In this document: one piece after another, positions 15,598 through 23,938 of the stretch | How positions within the stretch are numbered: the stretch's first letter is position 1 | Layout of the letters: every line of letters begins with the position of its first letter | Assembly: GCF_018784445.1 (NCBI RefSeq) | Contig: NZ_WQOH01000011.1 | Span: 1 to 64,000, forward strand | Length of the DNA: 64,000 nt | Reading direction: 5' to 3' | DNA from: Gemmiger formicilis | GTDB lineage: Bacteria > Bacillota > Clostridia > Oscillospirales > Ruminococcaceae | Notes under the pieces: model-generated | The model's input: the letters and a program-made list of their open reading frames with translations, nothing else | What the model was told of the DNA's origin: nothing | Databases searched by the model: none | Position numbers and translations under genes: made by a program

Positions 15598-15630
15598 ACG
15601 CCCCGAGCTGTTAAAAGCTCGGGGCGTTGG
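15598..15630 (+). terminator. Rho-independent terminator
   Basis: CGCCCCGAGCT / AGCTCGGGGCG stem with loop GTTAAA and a short T-rich tail (GTTGGTTT). It follows the CmpB-like gene. Confidence 0.75.
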
Positions 15631-15651
15631 TTTATGTTGTACTAAAGCAAG

Positions 15652-15748
15652 CGGCCGGAATCCCCCAGTCCGCTTCGCGGACAGCCCCTTTGACAGGGGG
15701 GCATTAAAGCCTCCCTTGTTAAAGCGAGGTCGGAGAGATTCCGCCCGC
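15652..15748. repeat. Mosaic of repeat families 1 and 2
   Basis: Contains AGTCCGCTTCGCGGACAG (a family 1 end) joined to a family 2-like GCCTCCCTTGTTAAAGCGAGGT segment and CCGCCCGC. It looks like a degraded or recombined copy between two convergent units. Confidence 0.6.
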
Positions 15749-15756
15749 ACCGCCTC

Positions 15757-16590
15757 TTATGCCTTCTTCCTGTCGAACGCGATCTGCAATACCAGCCAGG
15801 CCGCTACAAGGCAGACTACCGAAATCAACCCCAGCATCTGCCAGGAGTGGGTCAGGTTTTCAACAGTCGCGTCGTACATCGGGCCGTCCAGCCCGGCTTG
15901 CAGCCAGGCCATGCGGCTGTTCAGGTCGGTGGATGCGCCCAACGCACCCATGCCCCAGCGGCAGACGATGATGTTGGAAATCGTCGCCGCCGCACCGGTC
16001 ACAGTGAACATAACATTGCTGAACACGACCTGCCCAATCATCAGCACCAGCACAGCCAGGATCGCGCTTTCACCGTTGGTGAACAGCGCCGAAATCAGCA
16101 GGCCAACGCAGCTGGACGAGAACATCGTCAGCAGCAGCGTGACAAAAATCTCCATGTCGGTTTCCAGCAGCAGGTGGTTCTGCGGCACATGGACGATGGA
16201 CACAAACCCCAGCGCCAGAATGGCCGCCTGGGCAATTTCCACCAGTAGCAGCACCGCCGCCTTGCTCAAAACAACGGCCTGCAGGCTGACGCCGACCGAG
16301 GCTTCGCGCAGGATGATCTCCCGCTCCTTACAAATTTCGCGGTAGGAGTTCAGCGTGCCCATAAACGTCGCCATGGCGGCCAGAATGAACAGCGCCGTGC
16401 GGCTGCCGATGTTGACAAGGTTCGAGGTAAAGCAGTTGGGGTCCGCCGTCAGCTTGACGACCAGCACCATAAACGGCGATTGCAGCGCCAGGCTTGCCAG
16501 CAGCAGCTTGTCGTTCCAAATCAGCTGCAGATTGCGCTGGATCAGCACCCCAAGCTGGCGCAGGAACTTCAAAAATTTTACTGGCTGCAT
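15757..16590 (-). CDS. ABC transporter permease (ABC-2/ABCG type)
   Basis: A 277-residue membrane protein with six hydrophobic segments and an N-terminal amphipathic stretch (KFLRQLGVLIQRNLQLIWND), as in the permease half of ABCG/White-type exporters. The cytoplasmic loop NSYREICKEREIILREASVG matches the coupling region of that class. Its start lies 13 bp inside the FHA-ABC ATPase gene, so the two are co-translated partners of one exporter. The substrate is unknown. Last gene of the FHA operon. Confidence 0.9.
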   Translation of the reverse strand: MQPVKFLKFLRQLGVLIQRNLQLIWNDKLLLASLALQSPFMVLVVKLTADPNCFTSNLVNIGSRTALFILAAMATFMGTLNSYREICKEREIILREASVGVSLQAVVLSKAAVLLLVEIAQAAILALGFVSIVHVPQNHLLLETDMEIFVTLLLTMFSSSCVGLLISALFTNGESAILAVLVLMIGQVVFSNVMFTVTGAAATISNIIVCRWGMGALGASTDLNSRMAWLQAGLDGPMYDATVENLTHSWQMLGLISVVCLVAAWLVLQIAFDRKKA

Positions 16591-18095
16591 CGTTTATCCG
16601 CCTCCTGCGCTGCCTCCGGGCAGGCCGCCAGCAGGCGGTTGAACTCGGGGGTCGTGTAATATTTTTCGCGGTACAGTTCAATTTGCTCCGGATCGCGCAG
16701 CTTTTCAAAGATATCGCTGGTCATTTCCACATCAAAATAGTCGTTCAGCTTCTCGGGTGCACCGTAGTAGCACAGCACGCCGCCCACGCCCAGAAATGCG
16801 ATTTTGTCACATAGGTTGATGTTAGACATATTGTGTGTGACCATCAGCACTGTGCAGTTCTGGTGGCTCAAACGGCGGCACAGCTCCATCATGCTGCGGT
16901 CCAAATCAGGGGAAAGGCCGCTCGTCGGCTCGTCCAGAATCAGCAGCCGCGGGTTGGCCAGCAGCTCCATCGCAATCGAGACACGCTTTTTCTGGCCGCC
17001 GGACAGGCGGGAGATAAACGTTTTCTCGCGGCCCTGCAAATCGACCGCCTCGATGGCGTGGGCCACAGCGGCGGCGATTTCGGCGCGGGTCGCGTCGTGG
17101 GCAATGCGCAGCTTGGCCGTGTAGGTCAGGCTTTGCTCCACGGTCAGGTTGTCATGCATGATGTCCTTTTGCGGCACATAGCCCAGCGCGGCCTCAAAGG
17201 CGTTGCGGTTGGAGCGGGTGTCCAGCCCATCAAACCGCACGCTGCCCGCCGTGCAGGGGGCTGTGCCGGTGATGCAGGTCAGCAGGCTGGATTTGCCCGT
17301 GCCGGACCCGCCCACCAGCACCACAAAGCTGTTCGGCTCCACCTGAAAGCTCGTTCCGTCCACGATGTTCAGCGGGCGGCCTGTGTTGGCATTTTTTACC
17401 GTTTTGTACACATTTACAAGTTGGATACTAATGCCGCTCTGGTGCGCGTGGTAGTGCAGCATCCCGCCGGTAAAGGCGAAAACCTGCGCAGGAACGTTGA
17501 TGACCGCGCCGTTGCGCAGCACCGTGCGGGTCACACGCATGCCGTCCACATAGGTGCCGTTGGTCGAGCCGAGGTCGTGCAGTTCGTAGTGGCCGTCTTT
17601 GTACAAAATCTCGCAGTGGTGGCGGGAGACGCGGTCGCTGACGAGCTTGATGTCGCAGTCATCACCGCGGCCGATGAGCACCCGCTTCTTGCGGCGGACG
17701 TCCACCTCCCGCAGGACGGCGTCGGAGGTCTGTTCTTTTATCGGGGCCGCGCCGTCGCCCTGCACGTTGGTGATTTCTTCCACGCGGAAGGTGATTTCCT
17801 GCGTGTCGGCGTCGCCGTCGGTGTTCAAACCGATGACATCGCCGCTCTGCAGGACGCTCGTCTCGCCGGAGTCCAAATAGCGATTGTTGAACCAGGTGCG
17901 GTAGTCGCTGCCGTCGTCGGTGACGACCCACCGGCCGTTCTCGAAGGAGACGGTGAACTGGTTATCGCCCACACTGTTGCGGCGCAGCACGTACTCGCAC
18001 TGGGCGCTGCGGCCAAAGCGGTAGCTGCCCGCAGGCAGTGTGATACGCTGTTTGTTGCGCAGTTCCGTAATTAAAATGACGATCTCACTTGTCAT
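16578..18095 (-). CDS. ABC ATPase with two FHA domains
   Basis: A 505-residue protein. A first FHA-like domain (about 20-95) has GRSAQCEY but lacks the classic SxxH. A second (about 125-205) is canonical: IGRGDDCDIKL, VSRHHCEI and STNGTYVDG, so it should bind phosphothreonine peptides. The ABC domain follows: Walker A GGSGTGKSSLL, signature LSGGQKKRVS, Walker B LLILDEPTSGLSPDLD, H-loop MVTHN. The arrangement resembles mycobacterial Rv1747, an FHA-ABCG exporter controlled by a Ser/Thr kinase, but there ATPase and permease are fused and here they are separate. No kinase or phosphatase gene is nearby. ATG 18095 follows GGGGG. Confidence 0.94.
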   Translation of the reverse strand: MTSEIVILITELRNKQRITLPAGSYRFGRSAQCEYVLRRNSVGDNQFTVSFENGRWVVTDDGSDYRTWFNNRYLDSGETSVLQSGDVIGLNTDGDADTQEITFRVEEITNVQGDGAAPIKEQTSDAVLREVDVRRKKRVLIGRGDDCDIKLVSDRVSRHHCEILYKDGHYELHDLGSTNGTYVDGMRVTRTVLRNGAVINVPAQVFAFTGGMLHYHAHQSGISIQLVNVYKTVKNANTGRPLNIVDGTSFQVEPNSFVVLVGGSGTGKSSLLTCITGTAPCTAGSVRFDGLDTRSNRNAFEAALGYVPQKDIMHDNLTVEQSLTYTAKLRIAHDATRAEIAAAVAHAIEAVDLQGREKTFISRLSGGQKKRVSIAMELLANPRLLILDEPTSGLSPDLDRSMMELCRRLSHQNCTVLMVTHNMSNINLCDKIAFLGVGGVLCYYGAPEKLNDYFDVEMTSDIFEKLRDPEQIELYREKYYTTPEFNRLLAACPEAAQEADKRCSQ

Positions 18096-18107
18096 GGCGC
18101 AGCCCCC

Positions 18108-18593
18108 TTACCAATGGAAGTCTGCACCGCAAAACGGCACAAATTGCAGCGCGGCACCGCCCAGGCGCAGCACTTCTCCGCCGGTCAGCGGCTGGGGTTC
18201 CAGCAGGGCATCCTCGCCCAGGTAGCAGAGTTCCTGGGAGGAACCGGGCAGCAGCGTGAAGGCGTTCTTCTCGGCGTCGTAGACCACGGCGGCCTGGCGG
18301 GCGCTCAAGGGCGCGTCGGCGCTTAAGGTAACCGGCGTGCCGTCGGTGTCCAACCCCAGAAAGCTGCGGCCGATGCCCAGCCGCAGGTCACGGCCCTTGG
18401 CCACGCCGTCCAGCACCACCAGCCAGCCGGCCACCGGCCCCGCCGGGGCCGCCTTGTCCACGGCGGCGGGCTGCTCGGCCTCGCCCTCATGGACGATGGA
18501 ATGGTCTTTCAGTAATTCGGTGTTGCAATAGGGGCATTCGGGGTATTTGTCGCTGTCGTAAAAATGGCCGCTTTCGCATTTGGATAGCTTCAT
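18108..18593 (-). CDS. Zinc-motif plus FHA-like protein
   Basis: A 161-residue cytoplasmic protein. The N-terminus MKLSKCESGHFYDSDKYPEC with CPYC following gives a CX3H...CX2C cluster, a likely small zinc ribbon of the GHFYD type seen at the head of FHA proteins in Clostridia. Residues about 60-155 resemble an FHA fold (LGIGRSFLGL, LSARQAAVVYD), but the phospho-binding His is Gln, so phosphopeptide binding may be lost. ATG 18593 with AAAGGAG 6 bp upstream. It lies 12 bp before the ATPase gene in the operon. Confidence 0.8.
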   Translation of the reverse strand: MKLSKCESGHFYDSDKYPECPYCNTELLKDHSIVHEGEAEQPAAVDKAAPAGPVAGWLVVLDGVAKGRDLRLGIGRSFLGLDTDGTPVTLSADAPLSARQAAVVYDAEKNAFTLLPGSSQELCYLGEDALLEPQPLTGGEVLRLGGAALQFVPFCGADFHW

Positions 18594-18619
18594 AAGAAGG
18601 CTCCTTTGTGTGGTTTTTC

Positions 18620-18669
18620 GATGCAGGGGGGCGCGCTCGACGCCCCGCGGAGGGAGCAAGCCTCCCTAC
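18620..18669. repeat. Short GC-rich repeat fragment (family 3-like)
   Basis: GGGGGGCGCGCTCGACGCCCC followed by a GGAGGGAGCAAGCCTCCC hairpin between two genes of the FHA operon. Related to the piece at 3892-3921. Confidence 0.45.
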
Positions 18670-20387
18670 AAAACTAACCGTATCGTCGTCTTGCCGATGC
18701 GCAGGGTATCGTTATTTTGCAGGCGGTGTTCGCCCTCAATGCGTTCGCCGTTCACATACACCTTGGCCCGGTCGGTCAGCGTCTGCACCAGCAGCGAGTC
18801 CCCCTGGGCCGCCAGTGCGCAATGCTGCGGCGAGAGCTTGCGATCCGGGATGCACAAATCGCACTGAGCTGCATCGCTGCCGATGATAAGGCTGCTCTCC
18901 ACCATGCCGGCCCAGCGGCTCTCGGCGATGGAGGGCCGCTGGCTCCAGAACAGCGTGACCCAGCGGCGCGGCAGGGCGTCCGGCTCCCCCGCCCCGGCCA
19001 GCAGGTGTTCGGCCTCGGCCTCTTTTTCGGCAGCGCGGTCACGGCGGCGCACGCCGTACCAACTGCCGAACAGCGTCAGCAGCAGCACGGTGGCCAGCAA
19101 TAGCGGCACCCGGAACCGCGCAAAATAAAATTCCTTATCCCGCGGCCAGACGACCACTTTAAACGTCGCCGTCTGCCGGTTGCTGCTGACGTTGGCTGCG
19201 CTCATTTTGCTGGAGACCCGGTTCAGCGCCACGGTGTATTCGCCCTTGTACAGCGGCTCGATCTCCAGTGTTGCGGTGCGGCCGTCCTCGGCAATTTCTA
19301 CCGATTTGACCTGTACGCGCCAGTTCCAGATATCCTTGGAGCGTATCTCGTAGAGTTGTATCTTGTCGGCATTCTCGTGGATGGGCTGGTTGAAGGTCAG
19401 GCGCAGCTTGTCGCGCCGCAGCGTCTCCACGTTCGTGACCTGGGGTTTTGTGAGTTTGTAGCCCATGTAAACGGTCTGGCTGTTCTTGATGGCACTGCCC
19501 AACTGGGGCATGGCCAGCGTCAGCGTTTCCAATCGCTCGCCGTACATACTCTCGGGGACCTCGGTGCGGATTTCCAGTGCTGTGGCAAAATAGGCCTGCT
19601 TTTTCTTCAGTTCATCCCCCAGCGTCGATGCTTCACACAGCACCAGCTTACCGTCTGCCGCCTGTGCCAATGTTTCAAAAAACTTCGGTTCTTCGGTCAT
19701 CAGGTAGACGTAGGCCGCCATGCCGATCTGGTCGCCGACATCGCTGGCCAGCGTGCCGAACAGCGCCATATTGGACAGCACCTGCCCGGCATCGGTCACG
19801 ATCATGGCCGCTTTACGGGGGGCCAGCGCCTGGTAGTCGCTCTGTATCTCACTGTATACGGCCGAGACAAGCTGCGCTGTATCCATACTGCCCTCAGCCT
19901 GCTGGATATGTGCCAGTGCCTTGTACATCAGGTCTTTGTCCGATGTGGCGGGCAGCACGCATTCGGTCGCCCCCGCCGTCGTGTACAGCATCAGCTGGTC
20001 ATTCTCGCCCATCACCGCGATGAGCTTGCGCACGCCGCCCAGCATTGTGTAAAAGTCTGCTGCGCTGATGCCGCTGCTGTTATCCAGCGCGACGATATAG
20101 CAAATTGGGTCATTGGCAATGCCTACTGACCGTACCTCGAGCTTGCGGTCGCCCAGCGTCAGTTCCGGCCCGGCGGCCTGCACCTGGATGGAGGAATAGG
20201 GGTCGCCGTCGCCGTTCAGTGCGTAGAAATACACATCCAGCTCCGGCACGTTGACGTAGGCCTGTTCCATTTTAAAGGTGCCCGCGCCGGTCACGCCAAC
20301 GGTGGTATCCGCCGCCGCGCCAAAGGCGCACAGGGCCGCCAGGGCCAGCACAGCCAGCAGGCAGCACCAGAGTTTATGCAGTCTCAC
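18666..20387 (-). CDS. Membrane protein: VWA-like, TM and FHA domains
   Basis: A 573-residue protein. The N-terminal signal (about 5-26, ending AAAD) exports a large region. Around residues 90-260 it reads like a von Willebrand A domain (CYIVALDNSSGISAADF, a DxSxG MIDAS variant; AAMIVTDAG). A further beta-rich part (330-430) precedes a TM segment at about 440-462 (PLLLATVLLLTLFGSWYGV), and the cytoplasmic C-terminus is an FHA domain (LIIGSDAAQCDLCI, LSPQHCALA, VYVNGERIE). It could link an extracellular VWA sensor to phosphoprotein binding inside. GTG 20387 is 6 bp from AGAGGG. An ATG 6 bp earlier abuts that site and is less likely. Confidence 0.88.
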   Translation of the reverse strand: MRLHKLWCCLLAVLALAALCAFGAAADTTVGVTGAGTFKMEQAYVNVPELDVYFYALNGDGDPYSSIQVQAAGPELTLGDRKLEVRSVGIANDPICYIVALDNSSGISAADFYTMLGGVRKLIAVMGENDQLMLYTTAGATECVLPATSDKDLMYKALAHIQQAEGSMDTAQLVSAVYSEIQSDYQALAPRKAAMIVTDAGQVLSNMALFGTLASDVGDQIGMAAYVYLMTEEPKFFETLAQAADGKLVLCEASTLGDELKKKQAYFATALEIRTEVPESMYGERLETLTLAMPQLGSAIKNSQTVYMGYKLTKPQVTNVETLRRDKLRLTFNQPIHENADKIQLYEIRSKDIWNWRVQVKSVEIAEDGRTATLEIEPLYKGEYTVALNRVSSKMSAANVSSNRQTATFKVVVWPRDKEFYFARFRVPLLLATVLLLTLFGSWYGVRRRDRAAEKEAEAEHLLAGAGEPDALPRRWVTLFWSQRPSIAESRWAGMVESSLIIGSDAAQCDLCIPDRKLSPQHCALAAQGDSLLVQTLTDRAKVYVNGERIEGEHRLQNNDTLRIGKTTIRLVL

Positions 20388-20416
20388 GGGCATCCCTCTT
20401 TTCTGATCGACAGCGC

Positions 20417-21757
20417 CTACACGCCAAGTTTTTTATGTAAGGCACGCAGCGCCATGATAGCCTTGCGGCGGCGTTTGGTCTGGGGGCTGGCGGGGGCGGG
20501 CATGGGGGCCGGGGCCGAGGCGGGCACGGCGTCCCCCCCGTCCTCATCGTCGTCTGCCAGCGTAAAGCTGGGCATGACCGGCTTGTGGGGCACTGGTGCG
20601 GGGGGCGCACCCTCGTCCAGAATCGGCTCGCCCTGCTGGCGCAAAATCGGATAGGAGAAAATTGCGCCGGGTATCTCAACTTCCTCGTTGGGGTCGCCGG
20701 GCTGGGCTTTCGGCTCGGTGTCAAAATAGTCGGGCGACGGCGTCACAACGGTGTTCGTGCGCGGCTCATCGTCGTCCATGCCGGGGGCCACCACGCGGTT
20801 CGTCGTCTCGCCAGCGGCGGGCTGGGCCGGGGCATCGGGTTCCGGCTCGCTGTCCCGCAGGGCCGAGGCCGCCGCATCCACCTTGAGGGCCGACAAATCG
20901 AGCTGCGGCTCGGCGTCGGCCTCCTCCAAATCCTCTTTGTGGACGATCAGCGGCGCGGTGCGGCTGGCGTAGTCCTGGGCCTTCTGCAGATCCCCAATGA
21001 CTTTGGCCAGGTAGTCCATCATCTCACCGCGGGCTTTCTCCATCTCGGTGATGCGGCTCTTCAGGTCTTGCAGCCGCAGGCGGTGGGCGTTCTGTATCTC
21101 CCGCGTTTCATCGGTGGCAGACTGCACCATCTGGCGCGCCTGGGCAATGGCCTGTTCCCGGGCCAGCTGGTCGATGGCCTCGGCTTTCAGGTTCGTATCC
21201 TTGATGATCTTGTCAGCGTCATCCTTGGCCTGCTGACGGATGCGGGCAGCCTCGGTCTCGGCATCGGAGATGACCTTGTCGCGGTCGGCCAACACCTGCT
21301 GGCGGGCCTGGTCATGGGCGCGGCCCTTGACCCGCAGGGCGGAGTTTGCTTCCTCGCACTGCTCGGTCAGTTCCTTATTTTCCCGCACAAGGTCGCTGTT
21401 TTTCAGCCGCAGCATATCCACCTGATTTGTCAGCGAGTGGTTGCGCTCTTTGACAGTGGAAAACTGGGTTTCCAGGTTGGCGCGGTAACTTTGCAGCTTG
21501 TCTACCTGCCCGGCCAGCGTTGCGTTCTGGCCAGAAAGCGTCTGGTTCTGCATCATCAGGTTTTGGGCGTGGCGGCGCAGGGCGTCGTTCTCCTGCCGGG
21601 CGGCGCGGGCCTCGGCGGCAGCTGCCGCCAGGTGCTGCTCATAGTCGGCGCAGAGGTCCAGCATGGCCTGGCGCACATCCTCCGGCTCATAGCCGCCGAA
21701 CCGCGCCTTGCGCATACCGCTCTGTTCTATGTAGTTGTCGATGTCAATTTTGGGCAT
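20417..21757 (-). CDS. DivIVA-like coiled-coil protein
   Basis: A 446-residue cytoplasmic protein, first gene of the FHA operon. The N-terminus RKARFGGYEPEDVRQAMLDL recalls the DivIVA/GpsB membrane-binding and RGY-x-x-x-xV motif. A long coiled coil fills about 40-290 (heptads of Leu, Gln, Asn, Glu). The tail 300-430 is acidic, Pro-rich and probably disordered, with several Thr residues that could be phosphorylated and read by FHA domains (an inference), and it ends in a basic RRRKAIMALRALHKKLG helix. It is a plausible scaffold localising the FHA proteins at pole or septum. A TTGCTT-17-TATAAT promoter is at 21799-21827. Confidence 0.85.
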   Translation of the reverse strand: MPKIDIDNYIEQSGMRKARFGGYEPEDVRQAMLDLCADYEQHLAAAAAEARAARQENDALRRHAQNLMMQNQTLSGQNATLAGQVDKLQSYRANLETQFSTVKERNHSLTNQVDMLRLKNSDLVRENKELTEQCEEANSALRVKGRAHDQARQQVLADRDKVISDAETEAARIRQQAKDDADKIIKDTNLKAEAIDQLAREQAIAQARQMVQSATDETREIQNAHRLRLQDLKSRITEMEKARGEMMDYLAKVIGDLQKAQDYASRTAPLIVHKEDLEEADAEPQLDLSALKVDAAASALRDSEPEPDAPAQPAAGETTNRVVAPGMDDDEPRTNTVVTPSPDYFDTEPKAQPGDPNEEVEIPGAIFSYPILRQQGEPILDEGAPPAPVPHKPVMPSFTLADDDEDGGDAVPASAPAPMPAPASPQTKRRRKAIMALRALHKKLGV

Positions 21758-21798
21758 TGGTAGTTTCTCCCAAGGTAAATTTACACATACTCGATTTT

Positions 21799-21827
21799 AT
21801 TATAGAACATGATATGCTGTAAAGCAA
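21799..21827 (-). promoter_or_regulatory. Promoter of the FHA operon
   Basis: Minus strand TTGCTT (21827-21822), 17 bp, TATAAT (21804-21799), about 40 bp upstream of ATG 21757. Confidence 0.7.
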
Positions 21828-21839
21828 GTAAAACCCACA

Positions 21840-21876
21840 AAAAAGCCGCCCTTTCCTTGCGGAAAGGGCGGCGAAA
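21840..21876 (-). terminator. Terminator of the GGGtGRT operon
   Basis: GCCGCCCTTTCC / GGAAAGGGCGGC stem (21845-21872) followed on the minus strand by TTTTTTG. It lies 22 bp after the stop of the GGGtGRT gene. Confidence 0.85.
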
Positions 21877-21897
21877 AGCCTAATGGTTCAGTTCAAA

Positions 21898-22896
21898 TCA
21901 AGCGTTGGCCTGAGAAGCAGCAACAGCGCAGGCGACGGTCATGCCGACCATCGGGTTGTTGCCGGCGCCGATCAGACCCATCATCTCGACGTGAGCCGGG
22001 ACGGAGGAAGAACCAGCGAACTGGGCATCACCGTGCATACGGCCCATGGAGTCGGTCAGACCGTAGGAAGCGGGGCCTGCAGCGACGTTATCCGGGTGCA
22101 GGGTACGGCCCGTGCCGCCGCCGGAAGCGACGGAGAAGTACTTCTTGCCGTTCTCGATGGCCCACTTCTTGTAGGTGCCGGCGACCAGATGCTGGAAGCG
22201 GGTGGGGTTGGTGGAGTTACCGGTGATGGAAACCTCAACGCCCTCAGCCTTCATGATGGCAACGCCTTCCAGAACGTCGTTGGCGCCGTAGCACTTGACA
22301 GCAGCGCGCTCGCCGTCAGAGTAAGGGATGGTCTCGACGACCTTCAGTTCGCCGGTGGCGAAGTCGTAGTCAGTCTTGACGTAGGTGAAGCCGTTGATAC
22401 GGCTGATGATCTGGGCAGCGTCCTTGCCCAGGCCGTTCAGGATGACGCGCAGGGGCTCTTTGCGGACCTTGTTGGCGGTACGGGCAATGCCGATAGCGCC
22501 CTCAGCGGCGGCGAAGGACTCGTGGCCAGCCAGGAAGGCGAAGCAGTGGGTGTCCTCATGCAGCAGCATGGCACCCAGGTTGCCGTGGCCCAGACCGACC
22601 TTGCGCTGCTCAGCGACAGAGCCGGGGATGGTGAAAGCCTCGAGGCCCTCGCCGATGGCGGCGGCGCAGTCAGCAGCGCTCTTCAGGCCGCGCTTGACGG
22701 CGATAGCGGTGCCCAGGGTGTAAGCCCAGACGGCGTTGTCGAAGCAGATGGGCTGGATGCCGCGGATGATCTTATCGCAGTCGATGCCCTTGGCCAGCAG
22801 CATTTCGTTGCAGGCGTCAAGGCTCTCCAGGCCGTTGGCCTTGAGGCAAGCCTCGATCTTGGGCATACGGCGATTCTGGGATTCAAAAGTTGCCAT
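21898..22896 (-). CDS. GGGtGRT family protein
   Basis: A 332-residue cytoplasmic protein bearing the family signature GGGTGRTLHPDNVAAGP near residue 255-271. The family (PF14057) occurs in anaerobic Firmicutes and other anaerobes next to a NifU-like scaffold protein, and its function is not established. Several conserved Cys/His positions (AVKCYGAND, DTHCFAFLAGHE) could bind metal, unproven. ATG 22896 follows GGGAGG. It is 20 bp downstream of the scaffold-like gene and has codon use typical of a well-expressed gene. Confidence 0.92.
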   Translation of the reverse strand: MATFESQNRRMPKIEACLKANGLESLDACNEMLLAKGIDCDKIIRGIQPICFDNAVWAYTLGTAIAVKRGLKSAADCAAAIGEGLEAFTIPGSVAEQRKVGLGHGNLGAMLLHEDTHCFAFLAGHESFAAAEGAIGIARTANKVRKEPLRVILNGLGKDAAQIISRINGFTYVKTDYDFATGELKVVETIPYSDGERAAVKCYGANDVLEGVAIMKAEGVEVSITGNSTNPTRFQHLVAGTYKKWAIENGKKYFSVASGGGTGRTLHPDNVAAGPASYGLTDSMGRMHGDAQFAGSSSVPAHVEMMGLIGAGNNPMVGMTVACAVAASQANA

Positions 22897-22916
22897 AATC
22901 TATGTTCCTCCCTCTC

Positions 22917-23621
22917 TTATTCTTCACGCGGGTCGATGTACTTGACAGCGCCCTGCTCGGCAGAGAAGCGGCCGTAGGTGCCGATGTTCTTCTCGTAGGC
23001 TTCCTTCGGGTCCTTGCCGTGACGGATGTCCTCCATCATCTTGCCCAGACGGACGAACTGATAGCCGATGACCTGGTTGTCCTTGTCCAGAGCGGTCTTG
23101 AGGATGTAGCCCTCGGTCAGCTCCAGATAACGGACACCCTTGGCCTTGGTGGAGAAAATGGTACCGGTCATGGAACGCAGGCCCTTGCCCAGGTCGTCCA
23201 GGCCAGCGCCGACAGGCAGGCCGTTCTCAGAGAAAGCGGTCTGGCTGCGGCCGTAGACGATCTGCAGGAACAGCTCACGCATAGCAACGTTGATAGCGTC
23301 GCAGACGAGGTCGGTGTTCAGAGCCTCCAGGATGGTCTTGCCGGGCAGGATCTCACCGGCCATAGCGGCGGAGTGGGTCATGCCGGAGCAGCCGATGGTC
23401 TCAACGAGGGCTTCCTCGATGATGCCGTTCTTGATGTTCAGGCTCAGCTTGCAGGTGCCCTGCTGGGGAGCACACCAGCCCACACCATGGGTGTAGCCGC
23501 TGATATCCTCAATTTTATACGCCTTGACCCACTGGCCCTCTTCGGGGATGGGCGCGGGACCGTGCTTGGGTCCTTTTGTGATCGGGCACATTGCGTTGAC
23601 CTGTGCGGAGTATTCGATCAT
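22917..23621 (-). CDS. NifU-like iron-sulfur scaffold protein
   Basis: A 234-residue protein annotated in relatives as an iron-sulfur cluster assembly scaffold. The segment VETIGCSGMTHSAAMAGEIL matches the NifU/IscU N-terminal Cys motif, and other cysteines occur at MCPITKGPKHG, WCAPQQGTC and LVCDAIN. It is longer than IscU (~130), with an extra C-terminal half. Paired with the GGGtGRT gene in an operon. ATG 23621 follows GGAGAGA. A TTGAAA-17-TATAAT promoter is at 23668-23696. Likely role: cluster delivery to an unknown client, inferred only. Confidence 0.88.
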   Translation of the reverse strand: MIEYSAQVNAMCPITKGPKHGPAPIPEEGQWVKAYKIEDISGYTHGVGWCAPQQGTCKLSLNIKNGIIEEALVETIGCSGMTHSAAMAGEILPGKTILEALNTDLVCDAINVAMRELFLQIVYGRSQTAFSENGLPVGAGLDDLGKGLRSMTGTIFSTKAKGVRYLELTEGYILKTALDKDNQVIGYQFVRLGKMMEDIRHGKDPKEAYEKNIGTYGRFSAEQGAVKYIDPREE

Positions 23622-23667
23622 AATTTTCTCTCCTTTGCATATTGTTAGGCTTTTCACAGCTATCTTT

Positions 23668-23696
23668 ATTATAAAGGGTCGAATCCTGTTTTTCAA
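23668..23696 (-). promoter_or_regulatory. Promoter of the NifU-like/GGGtGRT operon
   Basis: Minus strand TTGAAA (23696-23691), 17 bp, TATAAT (23673-23668), 46 bp upstream of ATG 23621. A near-consensus promoter, in line with high expression. Confidence 0.8.
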
Positions 23697-23790
23697 GATG
23701 TTAGTTTAAGCTAACCTTTGGTTTTTTGGCATTTTCTATGGCCGGGCGGCACAGCAGGCGGCGGATAGGCATGGTGGAGCAAATAAAAAA

Positions 23791-23932
23791 GCCTCCCTTG
23801 TCAAAGGGAGGTGGACGCCGCAGGCGGCCGGAGGGATTCCTGCCCGCGTGCGGATGTAACAGCGTACAAGGCAAGGCGCGTCGGAATCCCTCCGCCTCGC
23901 TATGCTCGGCACCTCCCTTTGACAAGGGAGGC
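23791..23932. repeat. Family 2 palindromic repeat
   Basis: A 142-bp imperfect palindrome bounded by GCCTCCCTTGTCAAAGGGAGG and its complement, with GGAGGGATTCC / GGAATCCCTCC inside. It occupies most of the gap between the NifU-like promoter and the polymerase gene. A degraded relative is at 15652-15748. Confidence 0.85.
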
Positions 23933-23938
23933 TTTTCC

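Noticed and set aside
15757-21757. Type VII secretion locus suggested by the FHA proteins
   Set aside because: No EssC/EccC-type ATPase, WXG100 or other ESX components are present.
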